DNA from: Branchiostoma floridae
Taxonomy: Eukaryota > Chordata > Leptocardii > Amphioxiformes > Branchiostomatidae
DNA length: 64,000 nt
Assembly (NCBI RefSeq): GCF_000003815.2
Contig: NC_049982.1
Span: 11,169,361-11,233,360, forward strand
Direction of reading: 5' to 3'
Positions within the stretch are counted from its first letter, which is position 1, and every line of letters starts with the position of its first letter. The notes below the pieces were generated by a model that saw only the letters and a program-made list of their open reading frames with translations, searched no databases and was not told the DNA's origin. A program made the position numbers and the translations under genes. Of this stretch, positions 33,572-44,038 are shown piece after piece.

Positions 33572-36500
33572 ATGAGGCGGGTTGCGGTGCTAGCGGTGCT
33601 GTGCGCGCTGTTGTTACGTGAGTGTAATTTCCGTGTTTCTTGGAATCAGTGTATAGTTTCACGTCATCCTTTCATGCGTCATCAGTATACTTGTCCGACC
33701 GTCTTTTGTTTCGCAGAAGCGATGTTCACATTAAGACCTATACAGACCGAACGTTTTGTATTCCACGCCTCGGCTGTCTCTGAGCCTTAAGTGCGTTACA
33801 TTCCCCTTAAGTTACCTAGCTGTTGAACAATCCCGCACTAATTACATACTACTCTTTTTCATAACTGTTTGATACACATAACAGGAAGACTTTTGTAGGG
33901 AGAGGGATTGGGGATTCCGTTCTCAAGGAAACAAGGGTCAACAAAGGCAGGCCCCACACACATCACAAAGAGTTACAGTCGTGGATTTGAAAGTCTAAGT
34001 AGGCAGAAGCTGCGTGTCCGGACCTCCGGAAACTAGTCAACAATATACTAGTACACGTAAGGGACGATACAAGTTGTCTTTTATAGTCATTCTAAAGTTG
34101 ACAGGATTTGACAACATTCGGATAAATTAGATTGATATTTCCCCTCCAAACCGTTGCGTTTTTCGAATTTCTGGAGACTTTGGCTCTTGTTTATGCTTTG
34201 GCAATTATGTCGTGTAAACACTATAAAGCCTCGCGATGGTCTCATAACACATTTGCAGCGACCACACCACTTTGATCAACGGAGTAAAAAGCTTTTACAG
34301 ACATGTCCATACAGTAAACAGTATGAACCGAGGTTAGGGATAGTATTGTTGCAATATTTTGAACATAAGGCTCGATAATTTTCCTCTCAGCAGGATATCG
34401 TTGTGCGTAACTTGTGACAAACTCAACTTTGGTGAGGACAGGTCAAAATTAACATAAACCTTTATAAGTCTTACACGTACACGGACGGATGGAATTTGTA
34501 ATGTGAACATGTTGTATGTCAATATTCTTTAATGCTCTTTGCAGGTTCTGTATCGGTTCTTTTCTTTTTGTTACCTTCCTGCTTTCTTGCCATTCCCCGT
34601 GCATGCCAGTTTTTTTTCCTTTTTATTTTTACAGCATCCCCTTCCAACCAACCCATCATCATTCTCGCTTCGTCCCGACCAAGCACTGCTATGAATGTCT
34701 CCGAAATATGATTCCTGTTGTGTTGCTACGATCGCGACAGACTGAAGCTTTCAGGATGTGTAGCGGGAAACGAGAAGGGGCTTCAGCCCAAGCCGGGGCG
34801 AAGCTGATTTTGTACGGGTCTGTGGTTCACAATGGCTGGGAACGGCCAGCCGGTAGCGACCCCAGCCTCCCGCCTTTGTGCCCCGCGGTGCCGCCGACAG
34901 GCCGTATCTCACACACATTGTACCCACTAACACACACAGGTCTGCTGTTTGACTTGGCCGACGCGTTAAGGCATTAAGATAATCAATAATAATTATGCGC
35001 ATGTCGTGACAACGTTTGGGACTAGATCTACATCTAGAACACATATATGAATACCCTTGTGTTGAGGCACAGAGTATGAAAAAGACAAGGTGAAAGGGAT
35101 GGAAAAAATTAATGGACGTGAAACTGATACAACGAATTCGAGGCTCTGTGTTCGTATTGGCATCGTAACAATGACGCTATATGAAACGTTTTTGATCGTA
35201 ACAAAAACCTTAACTTCCGAATACAACACTCCAAGACAACAGTACTCAAAAAGAGCGGGGGCGTTTTGTGTCATTCAAGCCCAATTGACTGTAACACAGA
35301 GCATAGAGGTTGAGGGTCTGTGTGTATAATTCTCGTTTTAGTATGGGTTCAATAAACGGAACAGGTGTTTAAGGGTCGGAGTCAGAAGATACGGACGCCA
35401 TCAACTGATCAAGTCACCACACCACAGCGCCAGCAGGGCCCACACGTCGCTCCGTGCTGCCCTGCGTGACATCATGTCCGGCATTTAGAACACAGCCACC
35501 TCCTATAATCACCCTATTTACGCACGTCCACGCCGATAATTGTGAACCTTGCATAAGTAGTGAGCATGTCGCTGACCGCACTGAAGCACCAGCTGGAGCA
35601 ACCGCCGGGAGACCCGCCGGGGAACGAGAACGGTGTTTAAATCCTCGTAAATCAAACGTCAGGGTCAATCTGTTTTACGAGCAGGGGAACATAGTAGGCC
35701 CGATTCACGTACGTAGCCTGGGAACAATCCCCGTGAGCTCGCTCTCGCTCCCGGTAGAGCACGATTTACACACGTCAGAACTAGAAATGGCACTTCAAAA
35801 CTGGTGCTGACTGGTGCAGATGTCTGACCAGGACTAAACGTACCCCTTCAGAAAAGCGTACATACAAAACGGCACTAGTTATATACAGTGTATATGGAAA
35901 AAATTAGCTTTTGATACCACAGGGCTCCGGGCTTGTGCCTATGATTTTTACAGACCGTGGTTATCTACCTGAGTATGAATATCAAATTGTACATGCCCTC
36001 ACATCAAGAAAACCGCATTTTCTCTATCTTTATCCACATACCCGTTATGCACCTGCTTGTTTGCTTGAAATTAGAATTCGGACATGAATCTGCGATGAGT
36101 TTCTTTGCGCGCATCGAAATTGTTATCTGTAGTGTTTCAGTGTCTATATAATAAGAACAAAGTTAAGATCCCTATCACAGAATTTGCATGCCCAAGACAA
36201 GAAATATGGGTAAATCGGGGCTAAAGAATAGCTTCTAGAAGAAACTACTCATAAAACATTATGGATTATTATTAAGAAGTCACTTTATTTTTTTATATTT
36301 ATAATTACGTCTATGTATTAATGTTAGTTTGCTCCGATTCAAAAAGGAAAAAAAACGTTTTATGTGGTGTACTGATGATCTTTAGTCGATAAGGCGTCAG
36401 AAGGATGACGGCCGAGACACAAAGATTTACCATTTTCGACCTTTTATTCGAAAGTCTTCATCAGAATCAACTGATGTACTGATGATCTTTAATGTGAGAC

Positions 36501-39500
36501 CGCTTGGCTCTTTGTAGGTACAATTTGATTATCTCCAACACATTATTTTCTGCCCAGAAAATTGCTGCCGCGACCGCCTACAGGGTACTGTACAGTCTGT
36601 TATACTTGTAATGGCCCTCTGCAACAGGAAGAGCGTAAGGTAGACATACATTTTGACATGCGCAGAAGACAGCTACCTGTCTATAAATACCGGGCACCTT
36701 GCAGGTGAGATCACCACATTTTCCCCAGCATACTGTCGGTACGCAGTCCGATACGGCGGAATCATGGCTCTCAACACGTCCAACGCTTCGGCAGCATTAG
36801 ATGGAACAGGGGGCGACGACACACTTAGCCCTCTCCAATGCTACATCCTCCTGGCAGAAAACCGTACGGGCCAGGACGTGGAAGCCTGCCACGACGCTAC
36901 CGCCATGTCTGGCACGGGGACTTCGGACGCCGCCGCCATCGTCTTCGGCCTCGCCATCATCTTCGCCAACGTACCGGTCATCCTCGGCATTGCGAGGAAG
37001 AGGAGTCTACACAAGCCCATGTACTACCTCATCGCTAACATGGCCGGGGTGGACACCATGGCCGGAGTGATGTGCTTAGTCCTACCGACCGTTCGTCAGG
37101 CGGGAGGCGGCGAGGGGACGTACCTGAGACTCTACACAACCTTCTTCTTCTCCGTCCTCCTGTCTCTCCTGGGCCTGACGCTGCTCACCCTGGACCGATA
37201 CATCTCCATCTACCACGGCCTGTTCCACCAGACCAGCATCACCGGCAAGCACGTCGCCGGGGCCGTCTTCGCCACTTGGGTGCTGAGCGCGCTGGTCTCC
37301 TACTCTCCGCTGTTGGGGTGGACTTGTCGTGTCACCAACATCCGCCCCGACATGTGCCTGGACTTTCTTGATCTTCATTACTTCATCTGTCTTGTTATCA
37401 TCATTTTAGCAGGCATGATTTTTGTTGTTGTGGTAAATGTGAGAATGTATATAACTTTAAGGCGCCGACTGGTAGCCGTAGGTGTGAACATAAATGCCCA
37501 TTTACTCGGAGGAGTGCACATGAACGCACAGCAAGTTAAAGCCGCGAAAAAGAAAGCCTTGACCGTGGCCTTTCTTGCATGTGCCTGTATCATTAGCTGG
37601 GCTCCTTATGTCATTGCCATAGTCCAACTGTTAGACGGTCTGTACATGCGTAGCTTGGAGGAAAGATTAGCTTACAGCCCGACCGTTTTCGGTGTGGCAG
37701 TAGTCTTTCTAGGGCTGTTTCCCGCATTGAACCCGGTTTTGTACGCATTTCGTTTGCCCCAGCTACGCAAAGCTGTCATGAAATTGTTTCAAGACTGTTA
37801 TAGTTGGGTTTGGACCAGACGATGTGGTAGAAGCACCAACCAAATTGTGCCGTTAGATAATATTGCGGTAAACGTGAACACCACTGATACGTTGCCAAGT
37901 GTAGATGTCCACTGAATCTGTCAAATAAGAGTAAGTTTATATTTGTCATTGTACATGTACAGAGAAGTAACGCAATAGGTGTTATGATTAAGCTTGAATT
38001 ATGTATAATCTGTAATGTCAGTTTGTTTTTGCAAACATGAAGGTATGAATTGATGTCACATTCTCTTCGTTCGCCGCTCTAGAAATAAATTTGTGAGAAA
38101 TTTTACTTTTTGTCATGTTGAAATTGAGTGTGAGATAGTATAACCTTAAATGTCTCTGAAATACAACTCGACATTAGTGCGATAATGGGTTCAAATCCTG
38201 TCATGCTACCGACCTTGTGCCATTGGGAAAGAGCGTATTACAAGTCTTCCCTAACTCCACATTGGTGTAGAAATGGGTACCTGACGGCGGTGGAGGGACA
38301 GGGGTGGGTACCGTGTAATGTGCCCGAGATGACAGTCCACTGCCGAAGATGGCAGTCCACTAGCCCATTAATACGGCCTCAAAACGCGACCATACCTTCT
38401 AGTAGTCTTCTAAATTTATATGCCCTCTGTACGTGGAAGAGGTATGTGATCCCCCCCCCCCCCCCCACAACAACAAATTTTGATCTATGAATCTCTTTAC
38501 AGCGCTGTGTACTTTGAAATGAAAAGAGTAAGAGATACCATTTCAGATGGTTAAATTTTCCCAATTGTGTCTCGCTAGTTAAAATAATCTACAAAAGAAT
38601 TCTGAGATATAAAGAAAGATAAAATATCTTCTTTGCCAATTTCTCGATTGAAATATCGTTTTGACACATATACTGAGATTTCGAAGCGACAAACCACATA
38701 CAGTCACATCTTGCATCTAAGTAATAGAACACCCTAATGGTTATTGCTTGTAAGCCTGGCTGAAATATACCGCGGGATTTAACATCCAAGCGTGAAGCCC
38801 GAATAAAAGATGAAAGCAGTGTAACATTAGCTATGGGGGGGGGGGGGGGGGTTAGGTTGAACACAGGCCTAAATCATACATACCGTGTACGTACGTATAC
38901 GCTGCCTGACGTGTAAATTTAGATTCTACAATATCCCCAATCAGTGAACAATTATAGCTATTAAATGTGCTCCATCAAGCGTCACCTAAATACCTATCAA
39001 CGTTTTATTCATCTTCCCTTAGCAACCCATCAAAAGCGCAATCACGCTGTTCCTCTGCAGACTGCAAACATAGCAACCATAGGGCGAAAAAACAATATGG
39101 GTAAAAAAAATATGGCTGAAATTTCAAAATAGACACTTTTAACGTTGTTACAAGAATTGAAGCGGAAAAACATCGCCCCACTGTCAACAACTTGGATAAT
39201 CATTTTATTCAACACGTGCCCTGGTGTAGTAAAAGTGACAATAGTGTGGTATACTGGTACAACTTAACAAATTGGTAACTACATTCATGACTTCCATTGT
39301 AGTGGTTTTACTTTTGCAACTTAAGTTAAGGCTACTTCACTAGTGTCACTTCTACAGGCACAATTATTAGGCCAGAACATAGCCTATTTGCCCATTTTGG
39401 TAATTTCTCGTCATGTTGACGTCCATCTCCAAAGAAGAAAAAAAGTCATGTTTTTTTCTGAAATCATGCAAAAATCAATGAGGGCAAAATTAACTTGCTG

Positions 39501-40461
39501 TTGCCTTATCATGTATCTTCGGACATATGATAAGGGTGTATTTAAAACCCTCCATTTTTCAGGTACTACTAATTATAAGTACTAGTATTTTCTGTAATAC
39601 TTAACAACGGGGTTTTATGATACAAACGTGATATTGGTGAATTAGAAACGATACATCCTGTAAAGTGCAAATAGTCACGACTTCTTTTTGAGTCCATTGA
39701 TGGATCGTAATCTTTATTCTTTTGCTGCAAGGACGAGATGTAGTCTGCGCGCCTGCGGTAACACCATAAGCCTCAAGACGCAAACAAATATATCCACTAA
39801 CGTCACGGACCCTGTCTCACGCTCGGGCCGGGTGTTTCAAACATCTATTAGAGAGTTTTCTGAAGGAGGTAGACGTGTATGTGAAGAATACATAACGTGG
39901 AATCGTGATATCTATCTGTGCAGCACCATTGGGGAGCTCTTTGGCGTAATATAACAAAATCGCTTGAATATAAATCTTTGTTTGAACTTAATGTTCTCTA
40001 TGCGTATCACGTTGTGTACATGTGCTCGCGTATGTGTTTGTGTGTTTGTGTGTGTGCGTAAGCGTGTGTATGCGTGTGTGTGTATGTGTGTGTGTGCGTG
40101 TGTGTGTGTAAGTGTGAGTGTGTGTTGTGTATGTGTTGTGAGTGTATGTGCGTCTTTGTGTGTTTGCGTGAGTGTGAGTGTATGTTGTGTATGTGTGTGT
40201 TTGTGTGTTTGTGTGAGTGTGAGTGTGTGTTGTGTATGAGTGTGTTTGTGAGTGTGAGTGTGAGTGTGTCTGTGTGTGTGTGTGAGTTTGAGTTTGAGTG
40301 AGTGTGTGTTGTACATGTGTGTGTGTCTGTGTGTGAGTGTTTGTGTGTTTGTGTGTGTGTGTGTGTGTTGTGTATGTGTGTGTGTCTGTGTGTGTGTGTG
40401 GCTGTGTGTGCGTGTATGTGTGCGTGTGTGTGTGTGTGCGTGTATCTGTGTGTGTGTCTCT

Positions 40462-40520
<59 letters not shown>

Positions 40521-43500
40521 TGTACGTAAAGTGAACAATCCCTCCGTCGCAAATGTTCCAGGAGATTTATACACATTGATCATATTTCTTTTCCAAAGGT
40601 TGCACGGCCTAATTCTGTATACACTGGCTCACAGTCTTGTTTATCCCTGCGGCAGGAACACTGCACAACCTTGGCAAAACCCGAAATGTAATCAAACGGC
40701 TAGGCTTGAATCACAATGTGTGGGCGTGGGTGCGCAGGGTGTTTGGTCTGTTATTTGCTCTTCCATCGCTTTGCACTTGTTGTTAATTTCACCAGAGCTC
40801 TGTTTTCGATGGCGTTTGTGTCATGGTTTAGAAGCGTAAGTAAAGAAGCCCCATTGACGGGTTGCTATGAAATTTGGTGTTTCGTTTGGTCATGATAGAC
40901 CTATCAAAGATAAGATTCAATTTTGCACCCCTGGTGGCTTTTTTTTGGCTACTGCATTATAAATAGGATTCCGTATCTTTTTCTATCTCTTATCTGGACA
41001 AGAAGCAGTCAAGCTATTGTATCCATGTTTAGATGCTCGGAAAGAAGTGACCTATGGGTTTGGTCCCTCTAGCAGCTGCCTTTGTAACTGCAGGGTTAAG
41101 TCGCAGATTTCAAAAAAGGATAGGTCAAGAATGAATGAATGAATTCTCTTATTTCCTAACGTAAGTGAAGACCAACTTAATGGTTTGCATAACATGCAAG
41201 CGAGGACCTGATTAATAGGGAAATTTTCATTTCAATTGTAATAGTAGCAGGAACTTTGTACTAAATACAGGGTTTGAGATGAACATCAATTAGAATGCAT
41301 ATGAACAATGCAAGTTATGACGTAATTTGCATAGTTGATGAAAACATTGCATTATGCCTTGGTACTGAATGATGAAACATTCATGCAAGTGACACAAGTA
41401 CATTAGATATTAAAGGGTGAATATCATTATGTAAATCATGTAGATTTGGACATCATTTGCATTATCGTAAGAAAATGCTACTAACTATAGCCTCCTAAAG
41501 GATAGAATTGTGATATTTGCCACAAATTTAGAAAGAGGAGGTAATGAATTCATGTAAGGTGAGCCAATACATTTTTTGCATATCTAACTAGTGAGCAGAT
41601 TTTGCCCTAAGTCTCTAGCAAATGTTGATGATTTCACATTTGTCACATATGCAAGTTATTTGGAAGTGAGCATTTTAAATGTTATGCAAATTGTTGTAAT
41701 TACTAATGATATAAATTAAGTATGGGGTTGGTGAACCCTTGTCGTGTAATATTTTCCCTGTCGCTGCACAATTTGACGGAACAGTTTATTTCCCCATTTT
41801 CGCTTCTGTCCATGGTGAGGTTTTGCCATGTAAATACTGATTATTTATTCAGACCAACACACATGGTACAAATGGTACAAACCTCGACCTGACCTCCCAA
41901 GGTCAGAGACAAACAACAAAAGATCCTTTTGAAATCAATGTCCTAATTTGGTGTGCAAACATACCCAGCCCAGGGCTTCCGGTTAGGGTTGTTCGTGTAG
42001 AGCAAAGGAAAAAAAGACTTTTGAGATGAAACGAATCTACATTTCTTGTTGGCACAAAGAAGAGAAAAGACCACTGGAGGGGAGCGTCTGTGGATGTTTA
42101 CCTCTGTTTTCTGTTTTGATCATCATTTCGCAACATGTAAAATATTTCCTAACGTTATCTGCTGCTGCTACGTTTCCAACGTCACCAAACCTAGCATGCA
42201 GGTATAATTTTACATGGAAGGGGTGATATGTATGAACACTTCTCTATTTACTATACTTCTCATAGACAGAAAATAAAACTTCAAAACACACAGGTGGCAA
42301 GGATGCCATTACGTATCATCAATCAAGTTTATAGTGTCTCTAGTGATAGTGTGAGGAGCAGCCTAGAGAAGACACAACACTGATCCTGACATAGAGTTTT
42401 AGGAGATTTTATTAAGGCTAATGAGATAGATCAGCGGCTAGTACTGTGATTATTTGCCTTCAGGGGTTACTCTTATGTATGGTTTATCCATTTGTCTTCT
42501 ATGCCTCACTCCTCACTACTTATTGATAGCAACATGACTAATCCATTGGTGTCAATTCTTCAACGGCCTATCCCTGTATTTTAAGTTCATTCAAAACATA
42601 TATACATGTACTCGCACCTAAACCTCCGTAAGGGTTGTATACCCCTGTACTAATGTGTGTCTATCCCGTGCAGGCGTGTCGGCTCTGCGGTGCTGGGAGT
42701 GCCGGTCCCGGGGAGAACACACCCGGTGTGAGTACCGGCCCGGCCTGGTGGCCAGGACCACGCAGTGCACGGACAGGGAGACTCGATGTCTGGTATGGTA
42801 TAGCGTTACATTAGCCTCCTTCGCAGACATCTAGCAGGGCTTGCTTTTATAGACCTTTATGTGGGAGCGCAGAGTCACGATTTTTAACATGGTACTCTGA
42901 TGCCGAGACAGAGTTACGCGCTCGGAGAGCCTTTAAGCCTATGTTGAAAATCGCGAATCAGCGCTCCCGCAGAAATATAAGCCAGTAGTCTGCGAAGGAA
43001 ACTAGGTATAAGTATAACGTTATGTGTGGGTAGATAGAATATCACTTTCCAAGCAGAGATTAGGCACCAGCTTGTTTTGAACGTTGTTTTAGGCGTTTTT
43101 AGACTATTTTTCCCACCAGCTGAACACTTCACTAATTCCACTTCCGAAAGGGAAGAAAAGGTCGCAGACATCGACGAAGGTTACACGTTTAGGTACAACA
43201 TTGTGTAGTACAAAGTAAATCAAGAAGTAACTGAATATTTATTTTTTTTAAGAGTCAGACGTTTCTCTCTCTTCCATCTGTGAATAAGAATGGCATTATT
43301 GTGGATGTTATCTGAAACGCCAGGCCCTTTTTAGAGAATTCATTCGTTGTTTGATATATTTTGTATTCCGGAAGAGTCGTTAAAATCTCAAGTCAACATT
43401 TGTCATACCCCTTTTTTGACTAAATTTTGTATATCGGAAAACGATTTTAGAATCATTGCATATCCTGCGAAACGTAAAGGCATTTCGTCTTTTTTTAATC

Positions 43501-44038
43501 ATCAAGCTTGTCTAGAATACGGCCAAGCTGTGCTGTCTTGGTTGCTTGCAAGTTTTGATCATGACCAGTATTCTGGTCCCCGGATTGATTTTTTTTCGCG
43601 TCACTAATCTGAACTTTGGTTAAGACTTAAGTGTTGAGACTTAAGCTGGTTCATGTGTACAATAAAAGGTTTCTCTCTCTCTTTTTGCAGACCTCCAAAG
43701 CCAAGTCTAACGGCCACGTGACTGTTGTGCGCGGGTGCGCCACGCCTGCGCGTGGCATCCTGTCCGACTGTGACGGTGTGACGGGAAACTGCTCCAACCA
43801 GCAGTACTGCTGCGCCTTCGACATGGGCAACGACGAGTTCTCAGCAACCGTTACCATGGAAACCACAATTCTCACCACCCTGCGTGATGAGGAGGACCAA
43901 ACCGAAACCGTCACATCCGACCCCGGGCGGAAGGCGCCGAAGATTGGCGTCGTCATGGGGAACGCAGGACAACGCGTCGTTCGTGAATTCGGACTCATTG
44001 TAGCGTGTTATTGTGTTCTTTTGATGACGTCATGGTGA
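33572..44038 (+). CDS. Ly6/uPAR-like GPI-anchored protein, copy 2, with long first intron
   Basis: Exons are 33572-33617 (signal peptide, MRRVAVLAVLCALLL), 42674-42792 and 43691-44038 (513 nt, 170 residues). Phases 1 and 0 are the same as in Ly6 copy 1. The mature start ALRCWECRSRG has the CxxC opening, and ten cysteines are present up to YCCAFDMGNDEF. The usual final Cys-Asn after the CC pair is absent. A Thr-rich stalk and a hydrophobic tail (GLIVACYCVLLMTSW) suggest a GPI anchor. Exons 2 and 3 are secure. The 9-kb jump to exon 1 rests on matching phase, a good donor, a proper signal peptide and a promoter cluster upstream; a nearer first exon that I failed to recognise is the alternative. 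Confidence 0.7.
33618..36652 (+). other. Intron 1 (first part) of Ly6 copy 2, no exon seen
   Basis: No supported coding exon is seen. A repeat fragment at 36360-36495 includes GTACTGATGATCTTTA twice (36368 and 36475). Confidence 0.4.
36764..37915 (+). CDS. Class A (rhodopsin-like) G-protein-coupled receptor, single exon
   Basis: An uninterrupted frame gives 383 residues from the ATG at 36764 (A at -3, G at +4), which I prefer over the in-frame ATG at 36653 in a poorer context. The N-terminus has sequons (NTS, NAS, NRT) and no signal peptide. Seven hydrophobic segments follow. TM2 begins HKPMYYLIANMAGVD, TM3 ends with the G-protein motif DRYISIYH, TM6 has ISWAPY in place of CWxP, and TM7 ends NPVLYAF (NPxxY). 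Cys in ECL2 (LGWTC) is present. The short ECL2 and the HKPMYY motif suggest the melanocortin/EDG/cannabinoid/adenosine (MECA) group; the ligand cannot be told. The gene lies on the same strand inside the proposed first intron of Ly6 copy 2. Confidence 0.92.
   Translation: MALNTSNASAALDGTGGDDTLSPLQCYILLAENRTGQDVEACHDATAMSGTGTSDAAAIVFGLAIIFANVPVILGIARKRSLHKPMYYLIANMAGVDTMAGVMCLVLPTVRQAGGGEGTYLRLYTTFFFSVLLSLLGLTLLTLDRYISIYHGLFHQTSITGKHVAGAVFATWVLSALVSYSPLLGWTCRVTNIRPDMCLDFLDLHYFICLVIIILAGMIFVVVVNVRMYITLRRRLVAVGVNINAHLLGGVHMNAQQVKAAKKKALTVAFLACACIISWAPYVIAIVQLLDGLYMRSLEERLAYSPTVFGVAVVFLGLFPALNPVLYAFRLPQLRKAVMKLFQDCYSWVWTRRCGRSTNQIVPLDNIAVNVNTTDTLPSVDVH
38084..38089 (+). promoter_or_regulatory. 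Polyadenylation signal AATAAA of the GPCR
   Basis: AATAAA lies about 170 nt after the GPCR stop codon. It suggests the GPCR is its own transcription unit and not an exon of the surrounding Ly6 gene. Confidence 0.55.
38180..38330 (+). mobile_element. Candidate tRNA-derived SINE fragment
   Basis: GGTTCAAATCC at 38188 matches a tRNA B box. It is followed by a block (CCATTGGGAAAGAGCG, then TAGAAATGGGTACCTGA) that also occurs at about 55930-56000. No clear A box or full cloverleaf is seen, so it is not an intact tRNA gene. Confidence 0.45.
38450..38467. repeat. Poly-C tract
   Basis: A run of 18 C is seen. A matching poly-G run is at about 38836-38851. Both are prone to sequencing and assembly error. 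Confidence 0.9.
38900..42673 (+). other. Intron 1 (last part) of Ly6 copy 2, no exon seen
   Basis: Apart from the GT microsatellite I find only AT-rich DNA. There are short AATG repeats at about 41130-41150. No convincing exon is visible. Confidence 0.4.
40018..40530. repeat. (GT)n microsatellite, about 500 bp
   Basis: The tract is almost pure TG with interspersed TGTGAG, TGTTTG and TGTATG variants. All long frames through it (Cys-Val and His-Thr polymers) are artefacts. It lies within the proposed first intron of Ly6 copy 2. Confidence 0.95.
42801..43020. mobile_element. 220-bp inverted-repeat element beside a splice donor
   Basis: The left arm (AGCGTTACATTAGCCTCCTT onward, to TTTTTAACAT at 42890) is mirrored by the right arm (ATGTTGAAAATCGCG at 42941 to ATAACGT at 43020). 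Shared blocks are CCTTCGCAGAC, GGGAGCGC and the A/T-rich inner ends. Its left end is about 8 bp after the donor of Ly6 copy 2 exon 2. It has no coding capacity. Confidence 0.75.

Noticed and set aside
34516-34977. 153-codon plus-strand frame with hydrophobic start (FLFVTFLLSCHSPCMPVF)
   Set aside because: Pyrimidine-rich DNA gives a false signal-peptide look; the remainder has no domain and no splice support.
38187-38205. tRNA gene suggested by GGTTCAAATCC
   Set aside because: No A box, anticodon arm or acceptor pairing can be found upstream; more likely a tRNA-derived SINE fragment.
39912-40839. Cys-Val and His-Thr polymer frames of up to 223 codons
   Set aside because: They are translations of a GT dinucleotide microsatellite.
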